Below are positions 55,148-64,000 of a DNA stretch of 64,000 nucleotides, piece after piece (the first letter of the stretch is position 1; each line of letters opens with the position of its first letter). Source of the stretch: Pseudoalteromonas luteoviolacea (GTDB taxonomy: Bacteria; Pseudomonadota; Gammaproteobacteria; Enterobacterales; Alteromonadaceae). The DNA lies in assembly GCF_000814765.1 (NCBI RefSeq), contig NZ_JWIC01000005.1:434001-498000 (forward strand), given 5' to 3'. The notes under the pieces were generated by a model. It saw only the letters and a list, made by a program, of their open reading frames with translations, was not told the DNA's origin and did not search any database. The translations under genes were made by a program, and so were the position numbers.

Positions 55148-55553
55148 AGATTACTCCTGTACTTTTTTTCGTTTGATCAAGGCAGCAACCGCTACCTCGA
55201 AGTTAGTGAATTCATTTTATTGATTATCCAGCGCACTGTAAAATGGCATATAAGTTACCCCTATGAAAACTATATATTTTTCATATTAACAATGAAGAAT
55301 AAAAAAGTTCAAAAAACAAACAGATCATTGCATAATAATTTCAAATACCAACTCAATCGGCTCATAATCCACACACACCAGTTATAAAAATGTAAAAAAA
55401 CCTTTGACAAAGTTCAAAATACAACCAATCATTTAAACCGTTCCAATTATTTTGGCAATTACTAATCAAGTAAAAAAACAAAATAACTAACAAGCCAAAT
55501 AATATGGGAACGAGCCACAATCAATTTTTTTGGAACGATACAAGGTTGCATAT
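55148..55553. other. AT-rich intergenic region
   Basis: 406 bp between divergent genes, strongly AT-rich, carrying the promoter of the downstream secreted hydrolase. A plus-strand frame spanning 55091-55387 is antisense to the GNAT start and has no ribosome site, so it is not reported as a gene. Confidence 0.5.
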
Positions 55554-57095
55554 ATGAAAACGCAAATAACACAGAGTTCACTAAAAAAAACCAGCCTAGC
55601 ATGTTTGCTTGGTGCTTTACTTTCCGCTTCAGCAGTAGCGCAAACGGATCTGACGTCCGATAACCCCAATGCCATATCAGTTTCCGGCGAAAATGGTACT
55701 TTTGAAGGGAAAACCAAAGCTTTTGATAACAATAATTACAGTAAATGGCTGACCTTCTCATCTTCAGGTTGGATAAGCTATCAGTTTTCACAGCCACAAA
55801 AAGTTACCTCTTACAGCATCACCTCAGCCAATGATGCCCCAAGTCGCGATCCGCAAGATTGGCAGCTGCAAGGTTCAAATGATGGCATTAACTGGGTGGT
55901 ACTCGACACGCGTTACAACCAATCTTTCAATGACCGTTATCAGACAAAGCAATTCACAGTTGCTAACCCACAAAGTTTTGCATTTGTAAAAGTAGATGTG
56001 TCATCAACCAATGGCGCAAACATACTGCAAATCGCTGAAATCGAGATGTTTGCCGAAAATATAACGCTACCAAGTAGCTTACCTATCTCGCAAAGCAATA
56101 GCTTAAACGCCGGTCAATGGCAGCACTTTGGCCCGTTTAATGTTGCCAATAAAATCATTGCAACAACCACTGGGACGGGCGATGCAGATCTGTACATGAG
56201 AAGCGCAGCTCAACCAACCACACAAGTATTTGACTGTAGCAGCACAACGCCAACTGCCAATGAATCGTGTAACTTAAAAGGTAATGATGTTTATGTGTCT
56301 GTATATGGATACGCAAATACCAGTTACACCATAAACATAAAAGAAGAGGTAACCACACCACCAAATGGTGAGTGGAAAAAACCTCAAGTTGACTTTGTTG
56401 ATGTAGATCCACAAACTCAAGGGTCTATCTTATTCAAACGCATCATCTCAGATCCAGCAGGACATATGGCAAATCGCTGTGTCGATGTGGCAAAAATCCT
56501 GTATCGCGACCCAGTTGAATCAAATCGTTTTAGAAACCTTCAGTTTGAGCTTAGAGCAAAAGATCATTGGGGAAATGAGTTCGTTGCATACAAGATGGGA
56601 CAAGATGGCTCTGGTGAAATGACCATTGTTGTAAGCACCAGTCACCTAGAGAAAATTTACCGTGACAGTGGTAACTCAGATGCAGCGATCCGCGATGAAA
56701 TCGATGGCATTTTGTCTCATGAGGTAACACATGGATATAACAACTCTCCACTGACTCACGACAGCTATGGAGATGGTAAAGCCTACTGGGCGTATACTGA
56801 AGGGCTTGCTGATGCAGTGAGAATTGGTGAGGGCCTACACAAAACGCGTACGCCTGATGTGACCGACCCTAAAAAATGGCTAGGTGGCTACACCACTACG
56901 GGTTTTTTCTTGCATTATGTACGTGTAACACACGATGCCGATTTCCTGTATAAATTTAACAAAGCCGCCAAAGATTTAGGTAATTACACTTGGTCTTTTG
57001 AAGCCGCTTTCCAACAGACAGTGGGCAGAAGTGTAGATGAACTGTGGCAAGAGTACGTCACATTTATCAACAATGGAGGTCAACTTCAGTACTAA
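55554..57095 (+). CDS. Secreted protein with discoidin, PPC and basic-secretory-protein domains
   Basis: A 513-residue protein: signal peptide (about 1-28), F5/8 type C (discoidin) domain (about 30-170; SKWLTFSSSGWISYQF, DWQLQGSNDGINW), a bacterial pre-peptidase C-terminal domain (about 180-270; GTGDADLYMR), and a C-terminal basic secretory protein-type domain (about 280-513) with the zinc motif LSHEVTHGYNN and the third-ligand region AYTEGLADAV. It is probably a secreted metalloprotease that binds glycans. The ATG at 55554 is chosen; a TTG 24 bp upstream lacks support. Confidence 0.88.
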   Translation: MKTQITQSSLKKTSLACLLGALLSASAVAQTDLTSDNPNAISVSGENGTFEGKTKAFDNNNYSKWLTFSSSGWISYQFSQPQKVTSYSITSANDAPSRDPQDWQLQGSNDGINWVVLDTRYNQSFNDRYQTKQFTVANPQSFAFVKVDVSSTNGANILQIAEIEMFAENITLPSSLPISQSNSLNAGQWQHFGPFNVANKIIATTTGTGDADLYMRSAAQPTTQVFDCSSTTPTANESCNLKGNDVYVSVYGYANTSYTINIKEEVTTPPNGEWKKPQVDFVDVDPQTQGSILFKRIISDPAGHMANRCVDVAKILYRDPVESNRFRNLQFELRAKDHWGNEFVAYKMGQDGSGEMTIVVSTSHLEKIYRDSGNSDAAIRDEIDGILSHEVTHGYNNSPLTHDSYGDGKAYWAYTEGLADAVRIGEGLHKTRTPDVTDPKKWLGGYTTTGFFLHYVRVTHDADFLYKFNKAAKDLGNYTWSFEAAFQQTVGRSVDELWQEYVTFINNGGQLQY

Positions 57096-57105
57096 TATAA
57101 CCGAC

Positions 57106-57130
57106 GAGTGAGCCTGTAAAGTGCTCACTC
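57106..57130 (+). terminator. Hairpin after the secreted hydrolase gene
   Basis: The 8-bp perfect stem GAGTGAGC/GCTCACTC has a 9-nt loop, followed by TCTTTA. It lies 10 bp after the stop codon. Confidence 0.6.
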
Positions 57131-57331
57131 TCTTTACGCTTATCGCCACCATAATCCCTTGTATAACTCAGAGATTTCTTTAACTTATAACGCCCCTTTG
57201 GTTAAATCTAATTTATCTCCTTGACCGTGAGCAGTCGTAAATACTTAGCATATGTTTTGGTTGTACACTATGCTGATGATAGTCAAGATAATTAATTACG
57301 ATTTAAAGCTAAGTTTAGGGGTATGTGTGCT

Positions 57332-58501
57332 ATGGCAGACAAAGCTAAGGTGCTTATTGTTGACGATGAACAAGCAGTAAGGGATATGATCACCGCCGCC
57401 TTAAAACCTTTTTTTGTTTGCGAACAAGCAGACTCGGCAACCCAAGCTTATGACATTCTCGAACATTTCACACCACAAGTCGTTTTAATGGATATTAGTA
57501 TGCCTGGCATAGATGGCTTGGCGGCATGTGAAAAAATTAAAACGGAGTTATCTCCAACAAATTGTGCTGTTTTTTTAGTGTCTGGCTACAATAATTTGGA
57601 TATGAGATTACGTGCCTTTGACGTAGGTGCGGATGATTTCATTGCAAAGCCCTTCCAGATGAAAGAGCTGATCACCAAAGTACAAAAAGTCAGTGAATTC
57701 ATTCAATCACAAACCATTCTAAAGGCCAGCGAACAAGAGTCCATTACACTCGCACTGTCTTCAATGCAACAAGCATCCCATTACAGCTTGGTTATGCAAT
57801 TTTTTAAATTACTCAATCAATGCAGAAATCAAAAACAAGTCGTTAACCAGTTCTTTTCTACTATGAAGCAGCTGGGTATGCTCAGCAGCATCATGATAAA
57901 CCAAGAGACTATGCAGTTTTATGGCCCAAACGAGACACAAATAAGCCCGATTGAGCAAAATATTTTTGAACTACTTTGCACCAAAGGCAGATTACATCAT
58001 TTTGGCAGGCGTCTTATTGTTAATGAAAAAAATGTCTCCTTCTTAATTAAGAATATGCCGGAGTCACCAGAAGAAAGCGGTGCCATTCAAGATATTTCTG
58101 TCGCAATTATTGAAGGGGTTGAGTCCAAATTACTAGATTTGGCGCGTCAACAGGCCATAGAGCAAATCGTCTTAGATATCACCAGTGGAATAAGCTCTTT
58201 GCAAAATATTTCTGATGAGTATAAAAGCTTGATACTCGATGTTACAAACGACTTAAATCATCAGATTTCTTCCAGTTTTCATATTCTCGACTTAACTGAA
58301 GAACAAGAGCTTTTCATCGCCAATCTCATTGCCAAAGAAGCTAAAAAACTCAGTGCCCTTGAGCCTAAGATGGATTTACTCAAGTCAAACCTCACAAACG
58401 TCATCGAACAAACAGACAAATACTTTGCAATGGAAAAAACATCGTTACCTGAGGCTGATACTAATATTGATTTCAGCACCAATAAGCCAGAATTATTCTG
58501 A
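57332..58501 (+). CDS. Response regulator with uncharacterised C-terminal domain
   Basis: About 389 residues: receiver domain (1-120; LIVDDEQ, phospho-acceptor in VLMDISMPGIDG, Lys in IAKPFQ) and about 260 residues without a known output motif, including FGRRLIVNEKNVSFLIKNM and QDISVAIIEGVESKLLDL. These match the layout of the response regulator at 32236-33348. The ATG at 57332 is favoured by AGGGG about 10 nt upstream. The 3' end overlaps the convergent hybrid kinase gene by 9 bp, so the two may form a signalling pair. Confidence 0.85.
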   Translation: MADKAKVLIVDDEQAVRDMITAALKPFFVCEQADSATQAYDILEHFTPQVVLMDISMPGIDGLAACEKIKTELSPTNCAVFLVSGYNNLDMRLRAFDVGADDFIAKPFQMKELITKVQKVSEFIQSQTILKASEQESITLALSSMQQASHYSLVMQFFKLLNQCRNQKQVVNQFFSTMKQLGMLSSIMINQETMQFYGPNETQISPIEQNIFELLCTKGRLHHFGRRLIVNEKNVSFLIKNMPESPEESGAIQDISVAIIEGVESKLLDLARQQAIEQIVLDITSGISSLQNISDEYKSLILDVTNDLNHQISSSFHILDLTEEQELFIANLIAKEAKKLSALEPKMDLLKSNLTNVIEQTDKYFAMEKTSLPEADTNIDFSTNKPELF

Positions 58502-61500
58502 ACACAACTGAGCGACTCTATTGAGTAATTCTTGGGGACGAAAGGGCTTTCTTAAAAGGTTGTCATAAAGTTGCTCATCAAAGTCAGTGACTTGTTCAAC
58601 GTCAACATAGCCACTTATCATCTGGATCTTAATTTCGGGGCACCTTTGCACCGCTTTTTTAGCTAAGCTGAATCCATTTAAATCAGGCATGAGTACATCA
58701 GAAATAACCAAGTCATACTGAGTATGCATCATAGCCTGCAGTGCATCACTCCCATTATCAAATATATCAACCTGATGCCCGACTTGGCGAAGCAACTTCG
58801 CTACCACATCAGCAAGTGATAATTCATCGTCTACCACAATAATTTTATAAGGCATATGCTGAGCTTGACTGGGTATCGCTTCAATATGAGAAATCTGAGA
58901 AGATTTAGCATCTACGACAGGAAAATAGATTAAAAATTGCGTCCCCTGCTCACTCGTTTTTACTTCTACTTGTCCCCTACTCCGTTGAATGAAGGCATAC
59001 ACTTGGCTCAGCCCAAGTCCAGTGCCTTTGTCTCCTTTTGTCGAAAAGAACGGGTCAAATATACTATCTATATATTCATCAGGAATACCCGTCCCCGTGT
59101 CAGCCACCTCACACCTTACATGTAAGCTCGGCGAAGCGCCTACTAAGTCATTTTGGTAAAGCTGAGTCTGGGTTGAAACGCTCACCGTACCAGCGTCTTC
59201 AATTGCATGCACACTATTGATAACCAAATTTAATATCATGTCATCAAAGTCATGCTTATCAACGCTGACATTGGGTAGTTTTTCAGCTAGGTGAAATACC
59301 AATCTAACGTCTGCTTTCAGTGATTTTTCCAAAAGCTGCCGACTCTCTATCAACGCATTATTCAAACAAAATATTTCCGTTAACTCACTTTCCTTGCGCG
59401 AGAAATTCAAGAGTTTTTGCGTTAAATTGGTCGCACGTTCGCCTGCTTTTACAATCGCTTTGACGTGGTTTTCAATGTCTTCATCAAGTTCAGGTTGCAT
59501 CAGCACAATGTCGCTATAGCCTAGCATTATGCCAATCAAGTTATTAAAGTCATGGGCTATACCGCCTGTCAACTTACCTAGTGCATCCATTTTCATCGAG
59601 CGCCTTAGCTGCTCTTCTTTTTCTTTGATATTGGTGAGATCAACACAATTCCCAATGAACCTTCTTACGCCATTTGGCATCAGCGGCAGCTCGCTAATCG
59701 ATAAATGCATCGGAAAAACACTTTCATCTGCGCGCTGACCAACAACCTGACGGCCAATCCCGATAACCTGCTTATGACCTGTTGTCATGTAGTTTGAGAT
59801 AAATGTATCGTGATGTTTGGCAAATTCATTAGGCATAAGCATTTTGACATTTTTACCGATGACATTCCCAGCCTGATACTGGAACGCGGCCTCTGCAGCT
59901 TTATTAAATGTTAAGATCTGCCCTTTATCATTGATTGTGATCACAGGGTCAACCATCGACTGTAAGACTTCGTCTTTTTCAGCCTCTTTTAACTCCAAAG
60001 ACTCAATGACCTCGTGTAGCATCGTAATGTCAGATACCAAAGAAGCGTATCGTGGTGGCTCATTTTGAGTTTCGTATACCATAAAGCTTTGCCACTCAGT
60101 GACTCTTTGCTGTCCCTGCGCATCTGTGATCGCAATCAATTGTTTTGCAGAAGTCTCATTTGAAACAGTACTCAATAAATAACTTTCTAATTCGGTATTA
60201 AACTCTGAGGTGACCACTTCGGCCAAATTACTACCCACAAGGTCATTTTGCCCTACACCAAACAGACTAGATGCAGCCTGATTACAAAATACAATGGTTA
60301 ATGACTTATCCCACTCAATAATTGCTAATGGGGCATGCCTCACAAGCCCTGCAAGCCTTTTTTGAGTCTGTTGCAGGGTATGATCCGTTCTCTTTTGCGC
60401 AGTAATATCAGAAATAACCCCAGCCATGGCAAACTTACGGTCCGACCTTTTAACAATCGGAAATAATGTGATGGCACTATAAAAGGTTTCCCCTTTGTGT
60501 TTGTAATGCACCTCTTCTCTTATATAGCTTTCTCCACTCATCACTGAATCCATGCGTTGCTCAATGAAATCAGCAATGTTTTTGGGACACGCTTGCAATA
60601 GCTGCTTAGAGTCTTTAATCGACTTATCAATGGATAAAAACCGTTTTAACTGACTGTTGAGGTATGCCACTTCGGTATTTTCTTGTAGTAGAAAGACGCT
60701 TTCAGGAATATTTTCAATAATGGAGTAAAACTTGCGCTCACTCAGCTGCAACTGCAAGTTCAATTCAAACTCTTGTTGCTGATCGACAAACGCCACCAAA
60801 TAGCAGGCCAGTGTCTGCTTTTTCATATTGAGCTTGGTCACTGACAAGTTAATTGCATGCCATTTATCTTCAAATAGCCAAAAACTTTTGACGCTGAGAC
60901 CTTGGTTTCTTTCTGCCTCGATAGATAAGCTTAATAGCTGTGTATCATCACAACAGTGAGATAATTTGAAGTGCGAGTTAAAGTGCGCTTGAGGTTGTAA
61001 TTGACCGTTTAAGTAGGACTCTGCGACATGATTAAGATCTAAAATATTGCCTTTTTCATCAACAATGACAACGGCATCGGTGATCCCTCAAATAACGCCT
61101 GAAAGTAATCTTTCTGCTCTTTTGTCGCTGCATGACTGCTCGCTAAATCTTGGAATAAGCGATTACTTCTCCTTGCAAGCTCACTCAGTTCATCCATGCC
61201 ACTGATCTCAATCAGCGCGACATCTTGCTCTGAATTGTATGTATCAAAATGGCGAAAGATTTTTTGTAAACGCTTTTGAATGGAAACATGAAATATCAGC
61301 GCGACGAGTAAAGCGGTCACCAACATAATCACAAATAATGGTGTAAAAGCATGCATGGTCGAATTTTGTATGTACCGTGATGCTTGTGCATAGTCTGCCA
61401 AAATCATCAAGTACTTCGGCGAATTATTCAAATTAGCATCAACAATAGGCCCAATTAGCACCAACTTCTTTGATGTTTGGTCAAAAAGCGTTAGGCCTTG

Positions 61501-61908
61501 TGACGAAGACAAAGCATCGCTAATTTGTTGCGCCGATGCTGGCGAGAGTTTCAAACTCTGCGCGACCTGTTGCGGCACCACACCAACATAGTTGTGATTA
61601 GTGCTTGTCTCAACCACACCGTGGTGATCCAACACCATAGCCAAAGCAACTTCAGAGTGTGTCTTCATTAAACTCAAGTACTCTTCCATTGCATCAAGGC
61701 GGTTTTGTGTATTCATAAATTCGATGGCTGATTTGGCTTGCACAAATAAGCTTTTCACTTCGTCGATACGCGTGGCTAAATGACTGTCTGTGGTTTGCTT
61801 TAATGTGTACAGTTGCAAAGTTGCAACCTGCGCTAATAAACCAAAAACAACAACCACAAAGATTTTTAGTGCAATGGGGATACGTGCAAAGTTTCTAAAC
61901 CCGTCCAT
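58493..61908 (-). pseudogene. Hybrid sensor histidine kinase, interrupted by one frameshift
   Basis: Two frames read as one protein of about 1,138 residues. The upstream part (61908 to about 61079) has two membrane helices (about 12-32 and 188-208), a periplasmic sensor region and a HAMP-like segment, and runs into a PAS domain at LFEGSP. One missing base at about 61078-61079 then shifts the frame; in the other frame the PAS continues as DAVVIVDEKGNILDLNHVAE. Further PAS domains, a dimerisation helix (GGIAHDFNNLIGIMLG), ATPase (GTGIPDEY, KGTGLGLS) and a C-terminal receiver (VISDVLMPDLNG) follow. It is either a natural frameshift or a sequencing error. Confidence 0.88.
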
Positions 61909-62114
61909 TAGTCTGCACCTACCAAATTACAATCGGATGGCCGGTAGAATGCCATTAAACTAACTTGGCTAACACACTGAGAGTTATGATTAAAATCCAG
62001 CAACGCACACACCTTTTTACAAATCCAATGCATTGAGCATAGTACATGCAGGTTAAATAACCTATTTGTTAAAAAGACGACAATAGAGGTTGATGCGGGG
62101 AAAACTCAGGGATT

Positions 62115-62136
62115 GAAAACCACTTGCACAAAGTGG
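62115..62136 (-). terminator. Probable terminator after the MerC-domain gene
   Basis: On the minus strand the 6-bp stem CCACTT/AAGTGG has a 5-nt loop, is extended by further A/T pairs, and is followed by TTTTC. It lies about 35 bp after the merC-like stop codon. Confidence 0.5.
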
Positions 62137-62170
62137 CTTTCACAAAGTAGCTTTTATCAATTAAACGGCG

Positions 62171-62566
62171 TTAATTATGACAAGATGCGCTTCTGCACGT
62201 CTTAATATTAATAAGATGACTATAAGCAACGATAAGGCTACCGATAACCGTTAAGATGGACTCTCCGAACTCTCCAAACCAATCATGACCAAATAACGCA
62301 GCAATACTCAACACAACCAACCCAGCAATACCGCCGCCAAAAATTTGCCATTTGCGATGAGTCTTGCAGCCGCTATACAAAGCCAAAACACTGGTTAATA
62401 AAACGCCTACCAACAACATTTGATGAAACGCTTCCTGTTTTAGAAAGCTAGTCGCTAAAAATGGCAATGCTAAAACCATTAATGGTAATAATAGACAATG
62501 TGCTAAACACAACAAAGCGAGACCAATCGATACACGATCTCCTGTTTGCTGAAAACTTCCTAGCAT
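62171..62566 (-). CDS. MerC-domain membrane protein
   Basis: This 131-residue protein has four predicted helices. The CLAHC motif (about residues 20-24) in the first helix is the MerC metal-binding pair, and the tail ends in a CRSASCHN Cys/His cluster. MerC proteins move metals (Hg2+ in mer operons), but no other mer gene is near. A Zur-like box just upstream suggests a role with zinc. RBS GGAGAG 4-6 nt before ATG. Confidence 0.85.
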   Translation of the reverse strand: MLGSFQQTGDRVSIGLALLCLAHCLLLPLMVLALPFLATSFLKQEAFHQMLLVGVLLTSVLALYSGCKTHRKWQIFGGGIAGLVVLSIAALFGHDWFGEFGESILTVIGSLIVAYSHLINIKTCRSASCHN

Positions 62567-62578
62567 TTATCTCTCCAC

Positions 62579-62601
62579 AAAAAGATACAATATAACATAC
62601 C
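62579..62601 (-). promoter_or_regulatory. Possible Zur box upstream of the MerC-domain gene
   Basis: Read on the minus strand, the 23-bp segment starts GGTATGTTATATTG and matches 16 of 22 defined positions of the E. coli-type Zur consensus (ATGTTATA-N-TATAACAT core); the left half is perfect, the right half imperfect. It lies 13 bp before the start codon. Confidence 0.4.
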
Positions 62602-62853
62602 AATAAAATATAGAAATGCCATCAGATAAGCAACTTATATTCTGTATCAATACAAAGAGCGTGAGCACTTGAACAAAATAGTCACAAAAAGTACATGGCA
62701 AAATCATCAAGTTTTATTCGGTGTGCGATTTGATAACCAAGATAAAAACCACAAGCAAATGAAAAATTTAAAATTTTACAAACAAACAGTTAACTTTATT
62801 AATTTTTTTTCAGTACACTAGCGACAGCAATCAACAGTTCACAAGGATAATCT

Positions 62854-64000
62854 ATGAGTACGACCACAGCAGACATTGAGTTAGCACAACAAGAATCACC
62901 GTTGCTAACTGCGCCAATATTTAAACAGTTTTGTTTTTTAGCGATCCCTACAATTTTAGGCATGCTAATTAGCGGTTTATACAGTTTTGTGGATGCACTC
63001 TTTATTTCGCAAGGTATTGGCGCTCAAGCAATGGGGGCCGTTTCAGCCGTATTTCCAATCCAAATGCTTTTAATCGCCATAAGCACAATGCTCGGCAGTG
63101 GCATGGCTTCACTCGTCTCTAGATACCTAGGTGCAAAACGGCAACATGATGCCAATCAAGTATTTTCGGCCTCGTTTTTACTCGCCATGAGTGCAGCATT
63201 GATATTGTGCTTAGTCACCTACTTTAATCTAGATAACATCTTTAACCTATTAGCGGTACCTGACTCATTAAAAGTACAGGCGAATAGCTACATAACCCCT
63301 ATTGTATTGTTTTGGGTCGTCGGTTTTGTATGCAACCAAATCACTGAAGGATTTCGGGCATCGGGCAACCCAAAGGCCATGATGCAAGTGCTCACAACAG
63401 CTTCTGTTTTAAATATCATTTTAGATGCCATTTTTATCTTTGTATTTGAATGGGGTGTCGCCGGTGCTGCATGGGCGACCATTTGCGCAATCAGCATTGC
63501 ACTTGTAATGGCGCTACAACTGCAAGCTAAAGGTGAGAGTAAAGTTCAATTCAACAAACAGCAACTCTTTAGCCCTTTAAGAGTCCACACTAAAATTATT
63601 AGTCTCGGGTTACCTGTGTTGTTATCTCATGGCGGTTTTTCGGTCATTCTCGCTGCAACTATATATTCTATATCAACCGTTTTTGCAGAAAATTCTGAGC
63701 CACTCATTACAGCCCATGGTATTTTAGTACGTAGCTATATGTTTTTATTCTTGCCTATAATCGGCATGATGGTTGCGCTTCAAACGCTAGCGGGATTCAA
63801 TTATGGCGCAGGACAGTACCAAAGAGTATATAAAGCATACATTGTCGCGTGCGCAATGAGTGTCGGCTGGGGGCTTATCGTCACTTTTATACTTTGCCTT
63901 AACGCGCAGTGGCTTATCGCACTCTTTACTCAAGATCAGCACGTCACGGAACTCGGTAAACACATCGCGCTCATCTCATTTTGCGCATTTGCACTATCTG
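62854..64000 (+). CDS. MATE family efflux transporter (3' end outside window)
   Basis: The first 382 codons are present and the frame is open to the window edge. About ten membrane helices are visible, with MATE landmarks: the N-terminal LAIPTILGMLISGLYSFVDA, GLGAKR-like RYLGAKRQ, EGFRASGNPK and a second-half GLPVLLSHGG. It probably exports drugs or metabolites by Na+ or H+ exchange. RBS AAGGATAAT 6 nt upstream. Confidence 0.92.
   Translation, partial: MSTTTADIELAQQESPLLTAPIFKQFCFLAIPTILGMLISGLYSFVDALFISQGIGAQAMGAVSAVFPIQMLLIAISTMLGSGMASLVSRYLGAKRQHDANQVFSASFLLAMSAALILCLVTYFNLDNIFNLLAVPDSLKVQANSYITPIVLFWVVGFVCNQITEGFRASGNPKAMMQVLTTASVLNIILDAIFIFVFEWGVAGAAWATICAISIALVMALQLQAKGESKVQFNKQQLFSPLRVHTKIISLGLPVLLSHGGFSVILAATIYSISTVFAENSEPLITAHGILVRSYMFLFLPIIGMMVALQTLAGFNYGAGQYQRVYKAYIVACAMSVGWGLIVTFILCLNAQWLIALFTQDQHVTELGKHIALISFCAFALS

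Noticed and set aside
55091..55387. Plus-strand frame of about 98 codons before the discoidin/BSP gene
   Set aside because: It overlaps the GNAT start on the other strand, is AT-rich by composition, and has no ribosome site or recognisable domain.
1..64000. CRISPR arrays, tRNA or rRNA genes, insertion sequences, integrases, prophage genes
   Set aside because: None seen on either strand: no regularly spaced direct repeats outside coding sequence, no transposase or integrase motifs, no cloverleaf or ribosomal RNA segments recognised.

Overview
The window looks like chromosomal DNA of a marine gammaproteobacterium of the Pseudoalteromonas type. This is inferred from the moderately AT-rich sequence, the many secreted degradative enzymes and lipoproteins, a large TonB-dependent receptor, a lipase with its own foldase, NorR-controlled NO defence and a hydroxyproline catabolic cluster. 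There are no tRNA or rRNA genes, insertion sequences, prophage or CRISPR arrays. The window opens inside a TetR-family gene and closes inside a MATE transporter gene.

Layout. 0-6.1 kb: a TetR regulator with its palindromic operator, a two-subunit bacterioferritin, and norR divergent from a sigma54-type operon (small membrane protein, nnrS, hmp) with two near-identical NorR boxes. 6-18.4 kb: a short hypothetical gene, lipase plus foldase, a secreted EF-hand/YHYH pair, a NUDIX hydrolase, LysR divergent from an SDR/carboxymuconolactone pair, a serine hydrolase, a low-molecular-weight phosphatase, a glutamine-amidotransferase-like protein with an altered triad, and a 2OG-Fe(II) oxygenase. 18.4-25.8 kb: a six-gene operon encoding a MacB-like exporter (adaptor, ATPase, two permeases) followed by its own NtrC-type regulator and histidine kinase, with paired palindromes upstream. 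25.8-36.1 kb: a histidine phosphatase, a one-repeat cyanovirin-like protein, MocR divergent from GNAT-PaiB, a PNGase F-like protein, a small heat-shock protein with a sigma32-type promoter, an orphan response regulator and a TonB receptor.

36.5-44.8 kb: a PhlD-like type III polyketide synthase, then a hydroxyproline/prolidase island: GntR regulator, semialdehyde dehydrogenase, epimerase and deaminase on one strand, and FAD oxidase plus an M24 peptidase on the other, with an inverted repeat between them. A 30-codon gene with a double-glycine-like motif follows. 44.8-64 kb: lipoproteins, an amidohydrolase, an 18-residue-repeat protein, an amino-acid transporter, a diguanylate cyclase, a SYLF protein, transporters, a discoidin/PPC/basic-secretory-protein hydrolase, a second response regulator of the same type as the one at 32-33 kb, a large hybrid kinase broken by one frameshift, MerC with a Zur-like box, and MATE.

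The most coherent systems are the NorR regulon (NO sensing to NO dioxygenase), the self-regulated exporter operon and the hydroxyproline pathway to 2-oxoglutarate, where the prolidase could release proline or hydroxyproline from collagen peptides. The points most worth following are the PhlD-like synthase without phlACB, the exporter/two-component unit, the one-repeat cyanovirin fold, the response regulators with an unassigned output region, and the small peptide gene.
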